A stretch of 64,000 nt of DNA from Pseudomonadota bacterium (GTDB taxonomy: Bacteria > Pseudomonadota > Alphaproteobacteria > Rhizobiales > Hyphomicrobiaceae): the NCBI GenBank assembly GCA_018242295.1, contig JAFECE010000007.1, forward strand, positions 124,001 through 188,000. Direction: 5' to 3'. This document shows positions 38,597-46,891 of the stretch, piece by piece (positions within the stretch are counted from its first letter, which is position 1; each line of letters begins with the position of its first letter). The notes below the pieces were generated by a model that saw only the letters and a list, made by a program, of their open reading frames with translations, was not told the DNA's origin and made no database searches. The translations under genes and the position numbers were made by a program.

Positions 38597-40945
38597 ATGC
38601 GTCGTATTTCATTGAAGGTCCTGATTGCAGCAGCGATCTCGGTCGTATCGCTTTTGCTGACGCTTGCCATATCCTATGTCATCGGACACGACGCCGTCAG
38701 CCGCCTCGAGCTTGAGATCGGACAATCTCTCGCTCTGTTGGCTGACGAAATGCAAGATAAGCTCGATCGTGCCATGTTCGAGCGGCTTCAGTCTCTCGAC
38801 AACATGGCGGCCATCGGCAAGATTCTTCAAAAGACGGACACGCCCGAGGCCTTGCGCGCCTCCCTCGAAAGATTTCAGAGCGCGTATTCGGATTATTCCT
38901 GGATCGGATTTGCCGATCACAATGGAAAAATTCTGAGTGCCACGCACGGCGAATACGAAGGGCGCAACGCCAGCAATCAGCTTTGGTTCAAGAAGGGCGT
39001 TCAGGAGCCCTATGTGGGAGAAGTCAAGCTCCCGGCTGAACCGCCGCGCGAGGGCCACTCAACGTCGGATTTTATCGATCTCGCGGTCCCGATCTCTGAT
39101 GCGGATTCGAAGGTCGGCGTCCTCGGCGCCACCTTGAGCGCCGACTGGGCGGAAGAAGTTCGCGACACACTACTTGGCAGCATGAAGGATGCGATCCCGG
39201 CGGACGTCATCGTCCTCAACGAAGCACGGCAGGTTCTCTTCGGCCCGGATGACATAACAGGGAAAACATTGGATTTGCCCAGCATACGCGCCGCGCGTCC
39301 GGGCAATGCGAGCTTTGCCGTAGAACAGTGGCCGGACGGCACATCATACGTCACGGGATTTTCCAAAAGCGACGGCTACCGGTCTTATCCCGGGCTGCGC
39401 TGGATTGTTCTAGTACGTGAGGATCAGAGACTTGCGTTCGCGCCGGTCAGAAGTTTACAGACGAATATCCTGATTTGCGGCGGCATCGTTGCAGCACTTG
39501 CGGCCCTCTTGGCTTGGATACTCGCGGGCAAGCTCTCGCAACCGCTGCTGCACCTCGCCGATACCGCCGAGGGCCTGCGGCGTGGCCAGAAACTCGAATT
39601 TCCTCAGGTCGGCGGTTACGAAGAGGCGCGCATTCTCTCCAAGTCTCTGCGCTCGCTCGTAAAGGAACTCGATGCACAACGGACCTCTCTCGCGACAGCA
39701 AACCAATCTCTCGAAAGTCAGGTGCGCGAACGAACGCAGCGCCTCGCCGAGCAAAATGTCGGCCTCGAGCGCGCCAAGGCCGATGCCGAGCTCGCGACCG
39801 AAGCCAAATCCCGCTTTCTTGCGGCCGCAAGCCATGACCTGCGCCAGCCATTGCACGCGTTGACATTATTTGCCCGTGCGCTCGCCCGCCGCGTCAGCGG
39901 CGGCGAGGCGACGACGCTCGTCGCTCAGATGGAAGAAGGCCTGCGCGGATTGAAGGGCATGTTCGATGCGCTTCTCAACGTCTCGCGCCTCGATGCCAAA
40001 CTGATCGAACCCGTCAAAACGCCCGTTTCTGTCGCCGAAATCATCGAGCGGATTTCCGTCGGCTCGAAGATCGAGGCCGAGCAAAATGGATTGAAGTTCG
40101 TAAGCCGCTCACGCGACTGGATTATCGAAACCGACGCCGCTTTGCTCGAAACGATAATTCGAAATCTGGTCTCGAATGCCTTGAAATTCACAAAATATGG
40201 GGGCGTCATTCTTGCCGCCCGCGAACGTCACGGCCTACGCGTGATTGATGTCTTCGACACCGGCCCCGGCCTTCCCGTTGAACATCGCGAAAGAATATTC
40301 GAAGAATTTTCGCGGGCCGATCAACGCGCCTACGGCGTTAACGACGGTCTTGGGCTTGGTCTTTCAATAGCGCGCCGCTATGCCGAACTTCTCGATATGA
40401 AAATCCTTGTCGCATCCCGCGCCGGGCGCGGCTCCCGCTTCACGATCGTGTTGCCTCAAAGCATGATGGTCGACGCCGCGCGCCGGCCTGCGCCGGCCGC
40501 CAAACCCGAAACCCATATTTACGGTGTTCGAATCCTCGTCCTCGATGATGACCCCCTCATTGTCGCAGCACTTGAGCGCGACCTCAAAGATCGTGGTAAT
40601 CTCGCGTTCGGCTTTCAATCAGCTGCCGAAGCAGAAGCGGCACTCGACAAGGGCTTGGTGATAGACGCCGCGGTTCTCGACTTCGATCTCCGAGGGCCGG
40701 AGTCAGGACTCGAATTCATCAAACGCATGGCAGCAACACTAAATACGGATATTCCGGCCGTTCTTCTTTCCGGGGGCACGGATTCTGCTACGCTGGCTGT
40801 CCTGGCAAGGTCAGGCCGGCCGTGGCTGACGAAACCGGCTGACCCCGAACTTATCGCTGCGACGCTCAGCGCGCTTCTCAACGCACGTAAGGCTTCGCTA
40901 AAGGGCTTCACCGCTGAGTACGGAGCAAACGCAAGTGCCAGCTAA
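38597..40945 (+). CDS. Hybrid histidine kinase with extracytoplasmic CACHE-like sensor
   Basis: A 782-residue membrane kinase. Helix one is at about 8-30, a periplasmic CACHE-like sensor spans about 35-290, helix two is at about 294-315, followed by HAMP (about 318-370), a coiled coil, HisKA (phospho-acceptor H413 in SHDLRQPLH), HATPase (about 510-625, with NLVSNALKF and DTGPGLP) and a C-terminal receiver (about 650-765, D in AVLDFDLRG, K in WLTKP). It senses an unknown small molecule outside the membrane. The response-regulator gene starts 11 bp before this stop, so the two are coupled. Confidence 0.93.
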   Translation: MRRISLKVLIAAAISVVSLLLTLAISYVIGHDAVSRLELEIGQSLALLADEMQDKLDRAMFERLQSLDNMAAIGKILQKTDTPEALRASLERFQSAYSDYSWIGFADHNGKILSATHGEYEGRNASNQLWFKKGVQEPYVGEVKLPAEPPREGHSTSDFIDLAVPISDADSKVGVLGATLSADWAEEVRDTLLGSMKDAIPADVIVLNEARQVLFGPDDITGKTLDLPSIRAARPGNASFAVEQWPDGTSYVTGFSKSDGYRSYPGLRWIVLVREDQRLAFAPVRSLQTNILICGGIVAALAALLAWILAGKLSQPLLHLADTAEGLRRGQKLEFPQVGGYEEARILSKSLRSLVKELDAQRTSLATANQSLESQVRERTQRLAEQNVGLERAKADAELATEAKSRFLAAASHDLRQPLHALTLFARALARRVSGGEATTLVAQMEEGLRGLKGMFDALLNVSRLDAKLIEPVKTPVSVAEIIERISVGSKIEAEQNGLKFVSRSRDWIIETDAALLETIIRNLVSNALKFTKYGGVILAARERHGLRVIDVFDTGPGLPVEHRERIFEEFSRADQRAYGVNDGLGLGLSIARRYAELLDMKILVASRAGRGSRFTIVLPQSMMVDAARRPAPAAKPETHIYGVRILVLDDDPLIVAALERDLKDRGNLAFGFQSAAEAEAALDKGLVIDAAVLDFDLRGPESGLEFIKRMAATLNTDIPAVLLSGGTDSATLAVLARSGRPWLTKPADPELIAATLSALLNARKASLKGFTAEYGANASAS

Positions 40946-41639
40946 TTTAGAAAAGACGAATTTAGAGAAAATGATGCCCATTCCTGAGCGTGACGCGGTC
41001 TTGGTCGCCGACGATCACGGACTATACCGGTCGGGCTTTGGATTTTTGCTGCGCGACCGAATGGGCTTTCGATCCGTCATCGAAGCGTCGTCTTTCGATT
41101 CAGCCCTTGATCGTCTCGCCGAGACGCCGAATGTAGAGCTCGCGCTTTTCGATCTCGCGATGCCGGGAATATCGGGCCCAGAGGGCTTGCGCGTCGTGAA
41201 GGAAACCTATCCCGCCATTCGCGTCGCCATCGTTTCGGGATCGGAAGAACGCAACGATGTCGTGAAAGCCGTCGCCATGGGACTTAACGGATATGTTCCG
41301 AAGTCGCTCGCGGATGACGAAATCGTCGGCGCCCTGAAGGACATTTTGGACGGCCGCGTATTCGTGCCGCGCTTCATGACGTCGGGCAACGCGGCGTCGC
41401 ATCCCGCACGAGGGACCACCGAAACAACCTCTGCAAAAGGGGACCCCGGCGGTGGAGCCACCAACAAAGCCATTTCACCGCGTCAACGCGATGTCCTGGA
41501 CTGTGTCCGCCGGGGCCTTTCGAACAAAGAGATCGCGCGGGAGCTGGACATCGCCGAGGGCACGGTGAAAATCCACCTCGCAGCTCTCTTTTCCCATTTC
41601 GGCGCTCGCAACCGCACCGAACTTGCGACGCGGAGCTAA
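40935..41639 (+). CDS. NarL/LuxR-type response regulator
   Basis: A 234-residue protein with a receiver domain (about 14-130, acidic pocket DDHGLYR and phospho-acceptor in ALFDLAMPG) and a C-terminal LuxR HTH (about 172-230, SPRQRDVLDCVRRGLSNKEIA). It is the natural partner of the hybrid kinase whose stop it overlaps. The start is a GTG at 40935; an ATG-ATG at 40971 is an alternative with a weaker site and would cut little of the receiver. Confidence 0.92.
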   Translation: MPANLEKTNLEKMMPIPERDAVLVADDHGLYRSGFGFLLRDRMGFRSVIEASSFDSALDRLAETPNVELALFDLAMPGISGPEGLRVVKETYPAIRVAIVSGSEERNDVVKAVAMGLNGYVPKSLADDEIVGALKDILDGRVFVPRFMTSGNAASHPARGTTETTSAKGDPGGGATNKAISPRQRDVLDCVRRGLSNKEIARELDIAEGTVKIHLAALFSHFGARNRTELATRS

Positions 41640-41667
41640 GCTCCCGACATGACGTATCGGACCGCGC

Positions 41668-42099
41668 CTACGGCAAGGCCGGTCCGAGAGTGTGAATAAG
41701 CCATCGATGCAGAATGTCTGGATCGAACGGCTTCCCGACAACCGGAAACGGCGAAGAAGCCCAGGCAATGTCGGCATGGCCCGTGGTGATAATGGTCGGA
41801 ACCGCATGGCCGATTGATGCGACGAGAGCTTGCGCATCGCGAATGCCCCGCATCTCGCCGCCGATTTCGATGTCCGAAATAATTGCAGAAACGTGGTTCA
41901 ACCGATTGCCGAGCGTCTGAACGGCTTCCTGGCACGACCGGCCTGCGATACAGGAGTACCCCCAGTCATCGATCAGCATGGTCAGCGCCATGGACGAGCG
42001 ATAATCGTCTTCGATGACCACAATCAACGGACGCGTGGGGACCGCTGTCGACGCCAGCGAGGCAGAACCGGTTGCCGTCGCTGGGGTAGTGCTAGGCAT
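41668..42099 (-). CDS. Stand-alone receiver domain protein
   Basis: A 143-residue single-domain response regulator with an extended Ser/Thr-rich N-terminus (about 1-22). It has an acidic pair IEDD, phospho-acceptor in IISDIEIGG and lysine in VVGKPFDP. With no output domain it may act as phosphate sink or protein-interaction switch, perhaps with the hybrid kinase next door, onto which it converges. AGGAGG precedes the ATG at 42099. Confidence 0.88.
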   Translation of the reverse strand: MPSTTPATATGSASLASTAVPTRPLIVVIEDDYRSSMALTMLIDDWGYSCIAGRSCQEAVQTLGNRLNHVSAIISDIEIGGEMRGIRDAQALVASIGHAVPTIITTGHADIAWASSPFPVVGKPFDPDILHRWLIHTLGPALP

Positions 42100-42347
42100 C
42101 AAACGAGCCTCCTATTCTTACCGGACTTGCGACGGGATCAGAGGCGTTTTTCGTTCTGGGGCCTAGTCAGCGGGAGGCTCTAGGCTTGTCGGTCTAGGCG
42201 GTCGAAGCCGTGCGTCCGGCCGCTTTTACAACCAAGTTCCATAAGAACTTAAGAAGGTTGAACCGCGCGGCCAAGACCTATGATATTTGTACACACGACA
42301 GCCTAACCCGCTCTGCGGCGTCAATTTCAGGACGTTTGATTCCCAAC

Positions 42348-43067
42348 ATGACCGATGCAATCACCACCGCTCGTAAGCGAGCCAAATGGTATAACCCCCG
42401 ATCTATCGGCCGCTCGCTGGTGCTACGACCCAGGGTCTTGATCGCAGCGTTCGTCGGCACGCTGGCTCTCATCGCGTTGCCGTCGTCGCTACATACGTCG
42501 GTTCGCGAGGCGATTGCTTGGTGTCTGAGCGGTATGACATACCTCGCGATGACGTTCAGAGTGATGAGCGAATGTCATTCCGACAGGATCCGCACGCGCG
42601 CCGCCCGCCAGGACGATAGCGGCATCGTGATTCTGGTTCTTGTGCTTCTCGCAATTGCTTCGAGCTTCGCGGCAATATTAGGTTTGATTGCCGCCGCCAA
42701 GGGCGCCACCAACGAGGTCAAACTTTTCTTCGTCGGGCTTGCCGCCGCGACAATCGTCATCTCGTGGCTCGTGACACAAGTGGCGTTCACGCTCCATTAC
42801 GCCCATGCGTACTATGCTCCGCGGCAGTTTCCCCAAATGAGCGAACGAGCCGTCAACCCACTGACGTTCCCCAACGAGCCGTCACCAGATTATTGGGATT
42901 TCTTCTATTTTGCATCGTCATTTGGGGCCGCCTCCCAAACCTCCGATGTCGCGATCAACAGCAAAGAGATCCGGCGCTTATCAATTCTCCACGCCATCGT
43001 TTCCTTCTTCTTCAACACGATGGTCCTCGCGCTCACGATAAATCTCGCCGCCAGCCTCGCCTCTTGA
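42348..43067 (+). CDS. DUF1345 family membrane protein
   Basis: A 239-residue inner-membrane protein with about five helices. The C-terminal block YWDFFYFASSFGAASQTSDV and a following histidine segment (ILHAIVSFFFNT) are typical of DUF1345; its role is unknown. ATG 42348 is preferred over upstream in-frame starts because the earlier residues are low-complexity and basic, but only a distant AGGA supports it. Confidence 0.8.
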   Translation: MTDAITTARKRAKWYNPRSIGRSLVLRPRVLIAAFVGTLALIALPSSLHTSVREAIAWCLSGMTYLAMTFRVMSECHSDRIRTRAARQDDSGIVILVLVLLAIASSFAAILGLIAAAKGATNEVKLFFVGLAAATIVISWLVTQVAFTLHYAHAYYAPRQFPQMSERAVNPLTFPNEPSPDYWDFFYFASSFGAASQTSDVAINSKEIRRLSILHAIVSFFFNTMVLALTINLAASLAS

Positions 43068-43101
43068 ACAGCGCGTGCGCGCGACGGCAGATCTCCGCCC
43101 T

Positions 43102-44265
43102 CTAGCGCTTCTCGACGAACACCGTGCCTGCCGAATAGCCCGCGCCGAACGAACAGATGAGGCCGGTGTCGCCGCGAGCGAAATCCGCGTTCGCGGTGTG
43201 AAAGGCGATGATCGACCCCGCCGAACTTGTATTCGCGAAGGTGTCGAGAATGATGACGTTCTCCCCAAGCGCGGGCTCCCGTTCCAAGACCTTTCGTCCG
43301 ATCATCTCGTTCATGTTGATGTTCGCCTGATGCAGCCACATCCGCTTGAGCGCCCTATGATCGAAACCGATGTCGCGCGCATGCTCGATAATCATCTCGA
43401 TGACCATCGGCACGACCTCGCGATAGACCTTGCGGCCTTCCTGCACGAACAGCTTGTCCGGTGCGCCGATCCCTTCCGGCGCACAACGGTTTAGGAATCC
43501 GAAATTGTTCCGGATATTGTTGGAAAACTGCGTCTTGAGACGCGTGCCGAGAATATTCCATCCCCCAGTCGCGAGATTCGCATCGGTCAGAATGATGGCG
43601 GTCGCGACGTCGCCGAAAATGAAGTGACTGTCGCGATCCCTGAAATTCAGATGACCCGAGCAGATTTCGGGATTGACCACGAGAACCGCCTTCACCGAGC
43701 CGCTAGCAATGAAGTCGCTCGCGGTCTTGATGCCGAACGTCGCCGACGAACAGGCGACATTCATGTCGAAAGCAAAACCTCCGATCCCGAGCGCATTCTG
43801 AACTTCGATTGCCATCGCCGGATACGGCCGCTGCATGTTCGACGCCGCACAAATGACGGCACCGATGTCGCGAATGTCGCCGCCCCAATTCGCGAGCGCG
43901 TCGCGAGCCGCAAGAACGGCGATTTCGCCCAGAACAGAAACTTCCTCGTTCGGCCGTTCGGGAATGAGCGGGTGCATCACCTTGGGATCGAGGATGCCGG
44001 CTTTATTGACCACATGCCGCGATCGGATGCCTGACGCCTTCTCGATGAACTCGGCCGATGAGGGCAGCAGCGGGGCGACGGTCCCCGCGGCGATTGCGGC
44101 ATCGTTAATCGCATTGAACTCGCGCACGTAGGCATTGAAAGTCGTAACGAGTTCGTCGTTCGATATGCTGTCCGGCGGGACATAAATCCCGGTCGCGGCG
44201 ATGACGGGTTGATGCACGGGCGTTTCCAATTCCCCTTCGGGCACTGCTCTTGCGTGCCCATTCAT
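43102..44265 (-). CDS. 3-oxoacyl-ACP synthase III-like ketosynthase
   Basis: A 387-residue thiolase-fold condensing enzyme. The triad is complete: Cys172 in VACSSATFG, His312 in WLHQANIN and Asn345 in FANTSSAGS. FabH enzymes are shorter (about 320); the extra length includes an N-terminal tail and an insertion between the substrate-binding strands (about 50-100), seen in specialised KAS III-like enzymes. It should join an acyl-CoA to malonyl-ACP or similar. It is divergent from a Cys-nucleophile alpha/beta hydrolase and near an SDR, which together could make a fatty-acid-derived product (inference). ATG 44265 is chosen over 44322 by homology length. Confidence 0.87.
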   Translation of the reverse strand: MNGHARAVPEGELETPVHQPVIAATGIYVPPDSISNDELVTTFNAYVREFNAINDAAIAAGTVAPLLPSSAEFIEKASGIRSRHVVNKAGILDPKVMHPLIPERPNEEVSVLGEIAVLAARDALANWGGDIRDIGAVICAASNMQRPYPAMAIEVQNALGIGGFAFDMNVACSSATFGIKTASDFIASGSVKAVLVVNPEICSGHLNFRDRDSHFIFGDVATAIILTDANLATGGWNILGTRLKTQFSNNIRNNFGFLNRCAPEGIGAPDKLFVQEGRKVYREVVPMVIEMIIEHARDIGFDHRALKRMWLHQANINMNEMIGRKVLEREPALGENVIILDTFANTSSAGSIIAFHTANADFARGDTGLICSFGAGYSAGTVFVEKR

Positions 44266-44579
44266 TTTTGTTGTCGTTTCGAACTTAGCACGCAGCTCCC
44301 CGCACGAGGACACAGCATGCAAGCCCTTTAACCAAATAGCCGTCGTTCACAGCGGGACTGCGGAGGGGCGGGAGACGCGGCCCCCGGCGTGCGCTCCCTC
44401 TGCCATCGGAATGGCCATTTGTCGATGCCGGCAAAGGGCTATGCCTCGCGGTCGTGTTCCCAGGGTAACTCGGCACGCAGAGTTTCTCCCATCAAACCAT
44501 CGGCCTGTCGCCTGCGGAACAGTCCCGCCCTCCCTCCTGAACCTAAAGCTCGTCTCGAAGACGAAAGGGAGACGACGCC
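44266..44579. other. Divergent promoter region
   Basis: About 310 bp between the ketosynthase and hydrolase genes. No gene or clear operator is visible. AAGGGAG at the right end is the hydrolase ribosome binding site. Confidence 0.45.
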
Positions 44580-45461
44580 ATGTCCGCAGAGATCACCAAG
44601 CTGACCCCCACTCCGGCAAGCGACACGACGTACCGCATCGCGGGCGGCAAGGTCGGCGTGTTGCTGATCCACGGTCTCTGCGGCACGCCCGCCGAAATGC
44701 GCTTCGTCGCAATGGGCCTCGCCCGGGCGGGTTATACGGTCCATTGCCCGACCCTCGCCGGACACGGCGGCTCGCGCCAGGATATCGTCAAAACGACGTG
44801 GCAGGATTGGTACCGCAGCGCCGAAACGGCACTCGATGAAATCCGCAAGGACTGCGATACGGTGATCGTTGGCGGCCTCTGCCTCGGCAGCTTGATCGGC
44901 CTCCATCTGGCAGCCAACAACCGGGACAAGGTCCAGGGCGTCGCGCTTTTCTCGCCGACCCTATGGATCAACGGCTGGGCGATGCCCTGGTACACCAAAC
45001 TCTTTTCGCTCGTTCGTTCGCGCTGGATTGCAAACCTGATGCAGTTTCCTGATGCGGCCTCGCTCGGCATCAAATGCCCGCGCGTGCGGGACTTCGTCCG
45101 CGCCGCGCTCACAGCCTCCGACGGCTCGGACCTCGGCACCGTCGGAACGCCCGGCGCGATGGTTCTCGAGCATCGCCGCCTCGCCTCGGCGGCGAAAAAA
45201 GTACTCGGCAAGATCGCTCAGCCCACGCTCATCATCCACTCGCTTGAGGACGATTACGCAAACCTGAACAATGCCGTTTACGTCCAGGCGAACCTGGCGG
45301 CACCCGCCGATCTCGTTGTGCTGGACGATAGCTATCACATGGTCACGCTCGACAAGCAGCGTCACGTGGTTGTCGAAAAGACGCTTTCTTTCGTCGAGCG
45401 CATCGCAGCGAGCGTCAGCACCGCATTGGCGGGTGGCGCGGAAGCAATGCAGGCTGCCTGA
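44580..45461 (+). CDS. Alpha/beta hydrolase with cysteine nucleophile (GLCLG)
   Basis: A 293-residue cytosolic hydrolase of the carboxylesterase / serine-aminopeptidase type: LLIHGLCGTPAEM carries the oxyanion loop, and a C-terminal HSLEDDYAN and DSYHMVTLD supply the Asp and His. The nucleophile elbow reads G-L-C101-L-G, so cysteine replaces the usual serine. That exchange is known in dienelactone hydrolases and PHA synthases but is unusual for an Est30-like protein; it could favour thioester or transacylase chemistry. The gene is divergent from a KAS III-like synthase. Confidence 0.85.
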   Translation: MSAEITKLTPTPASDTTYRIAGGKVGVLLIHGLCGTPAEMRFVAMGLARAGYTVHCPTLAGHGGSRQDIVKTTWQDWYRSAETALDEIRKDCDTVIVGGLCLGSLIGLHLAANNRDKVQGVALFSPTLWINGWAMPWYTKLFSLVRSRWIANLMQFPDAASLGIKCPRVRDFVRAALTASDGSDLGTVGTPGAMVLEHRRLASAAKKVLGKIAQPTLIIHSLEDDYANLNNAVYVQANLAAPADLVVLDDSYHMVTLDKQRHVVVEKTLSFVERIAASVSTALAGGAEAMQAA

Positions 45462-45713
45462 TCGAGAGGAAGACGCGACAAAGCAAAATGCGTTCGCACG
45501 CTGCGCTTATCGCCACGTCAAAATGCAGCGCGGCTACGCGCCGGTCCATCGAGCCCGAAAGAGCCCGTTTAAACCTGCGAAGCGCAGCCGCGTCGGGAAC
45601 CCCGGATACGCGAAACCTCATTCCGGAGCCCGTATACACTTAGCGCGAAATTGGTTGCCAGAATGCAAACATTTCAAATTATTGCAGGCCGCATAGCTGA
45701 AATTAATGCAGCC

Positions 45714-46598
45714 TTAATTTTCTGGTCGCCGCAAAAGCCAATAGACGAGCGGCACGGTCAGCGTGTGCGGCAATAGCTTGAGCGCCAGATAGAAGAAGAT
45801 ATTGGAAATTCCCGGCACGATGATCCGATTGCCGAACATGAAGCCGCGATAGGCGCTGCGCGCCACCCTGTCGGCCGACATCGAGGGCAACAAGAGGCGA
45901 TAAAGCGAACGCGCAGCGCCCATCTCTTCGTGAAAGTCCGTGTCGACGGGCCCCGGCAAAAGCGCCGAGATCCTGACCCCGCAACCGGAATATTCGCTCG
46001 CGACAGCTTCCGTCAGCGATACGACGTAGGCTTTGCTGGCATAGTAGGCGGCTTGGTTCGGCCCCGGCACATCCGCCCCGAGCGACGCGACGTTCAGCAC
46101 ACCGCCCCGTTGGCGCGCCAGCATATCCGGCAGCACCGCATGCATCAGGCGTGTCACCGTCTGGACATTTATGCCAATCAGGCGCGAAAGATCCGCTTCC
46201 GCGTGACTGAGAAAGGGCCCGGCCAATCCCATTCCCGCATTGTTGACGAGCACGTCGAGATATAACCCGGCGTCGCTGAGGCCCCGATTGATCTCATCCA
46301 CTGCGCCAGGTTGGCTCACGTCGCACGCGATCGCCGTAACGGTTGAGCCCTTCGAAGACTTCAGGTCGCGCACGGCGGCGTCGAGCTTTGCCGCATTACG
46401 TCCGACGATGACCGTATCACGGCCGGCTTCGAGAAAGCGTCGTGCGAGCGCCAAACCGATGCCGCTCGCCCCGCCCGTAACGACCACCGCAGGCCTCAAA
46501 TGTGTGACCGTCACGCGGGCGGCCCGGACGTCCTGGGGATCGGCTGGCGACCACCACGGCCAAAAGAGCAACCGCCATGACGCCGAACGGTTCTGCAT
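45714..46598 (-). CDS. Short-chain dehydrogenase/reductase
   Basis: A 294-residue classical SDR with cofactor loop GGASGIG, NNAGMG and the YYASK catalytic pair; the serine lies in NVASLGAD. The C-terminus has a hydrophobic stretch (FFYLALKLLPHTL) that suggests membrane association. The NADP preference is not certain. ATG 46598 is picked over a longer frame whose first residues lack SDR features. It is near the ketosynthase and hydrolase and divergent from the ion-channel gene. Confidence 0.85.
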   Translation of the reverse strand: MQNRSASWRLLFWPWWSPADPQDVRAARVTVTHLRPAVVVTGGASGIGLALARRFLEAGRDTVIVGRNAAKLDAAVRDLKSSKGSTVTAIACDVSQPGAVDEINRGLSDAGLYLDVLVNNAGMGLAGPFLSHAEADLSRLIGINVQTVTRLMHAVLPDMLARQRGGVLNVASLGADVPGPNQAAYYASKAYVVSLTEAVASEYSGCGVRISALLPGPVDTDFHEEMGAARSLYRLLLPSMSADRVARSAYRGFMFGNRIIVPGISNIFFYLALKLLPHTLTVPLVYWLLRRPEN

Positions 46599-46891
46599 GT
46601 CTAAGGTGACACCTGTACCCTTTCTAAGATGGAAGCCGAGCGTAAGGAACCCGTCTCCGGCCCGCAAGGCAGTTAACATCGATCACCGGCACCGGCACCC
46701 TTACGCTTTCATCAAGCCGACACAAAGAACTAATCGACAATTTCGGCGGCCGACCGCGAATACGCCCAATACAAACCAAAATTCTCCCCCTCTCTCATGC
46801 AAACCCTTATAAGCGCTCCGGGCTGGCGAACGCGATCAGGGCGCGGCGACAGGGAATTCGAGCGGCAGTTGCCAGATCCTCGAAATAGCGG

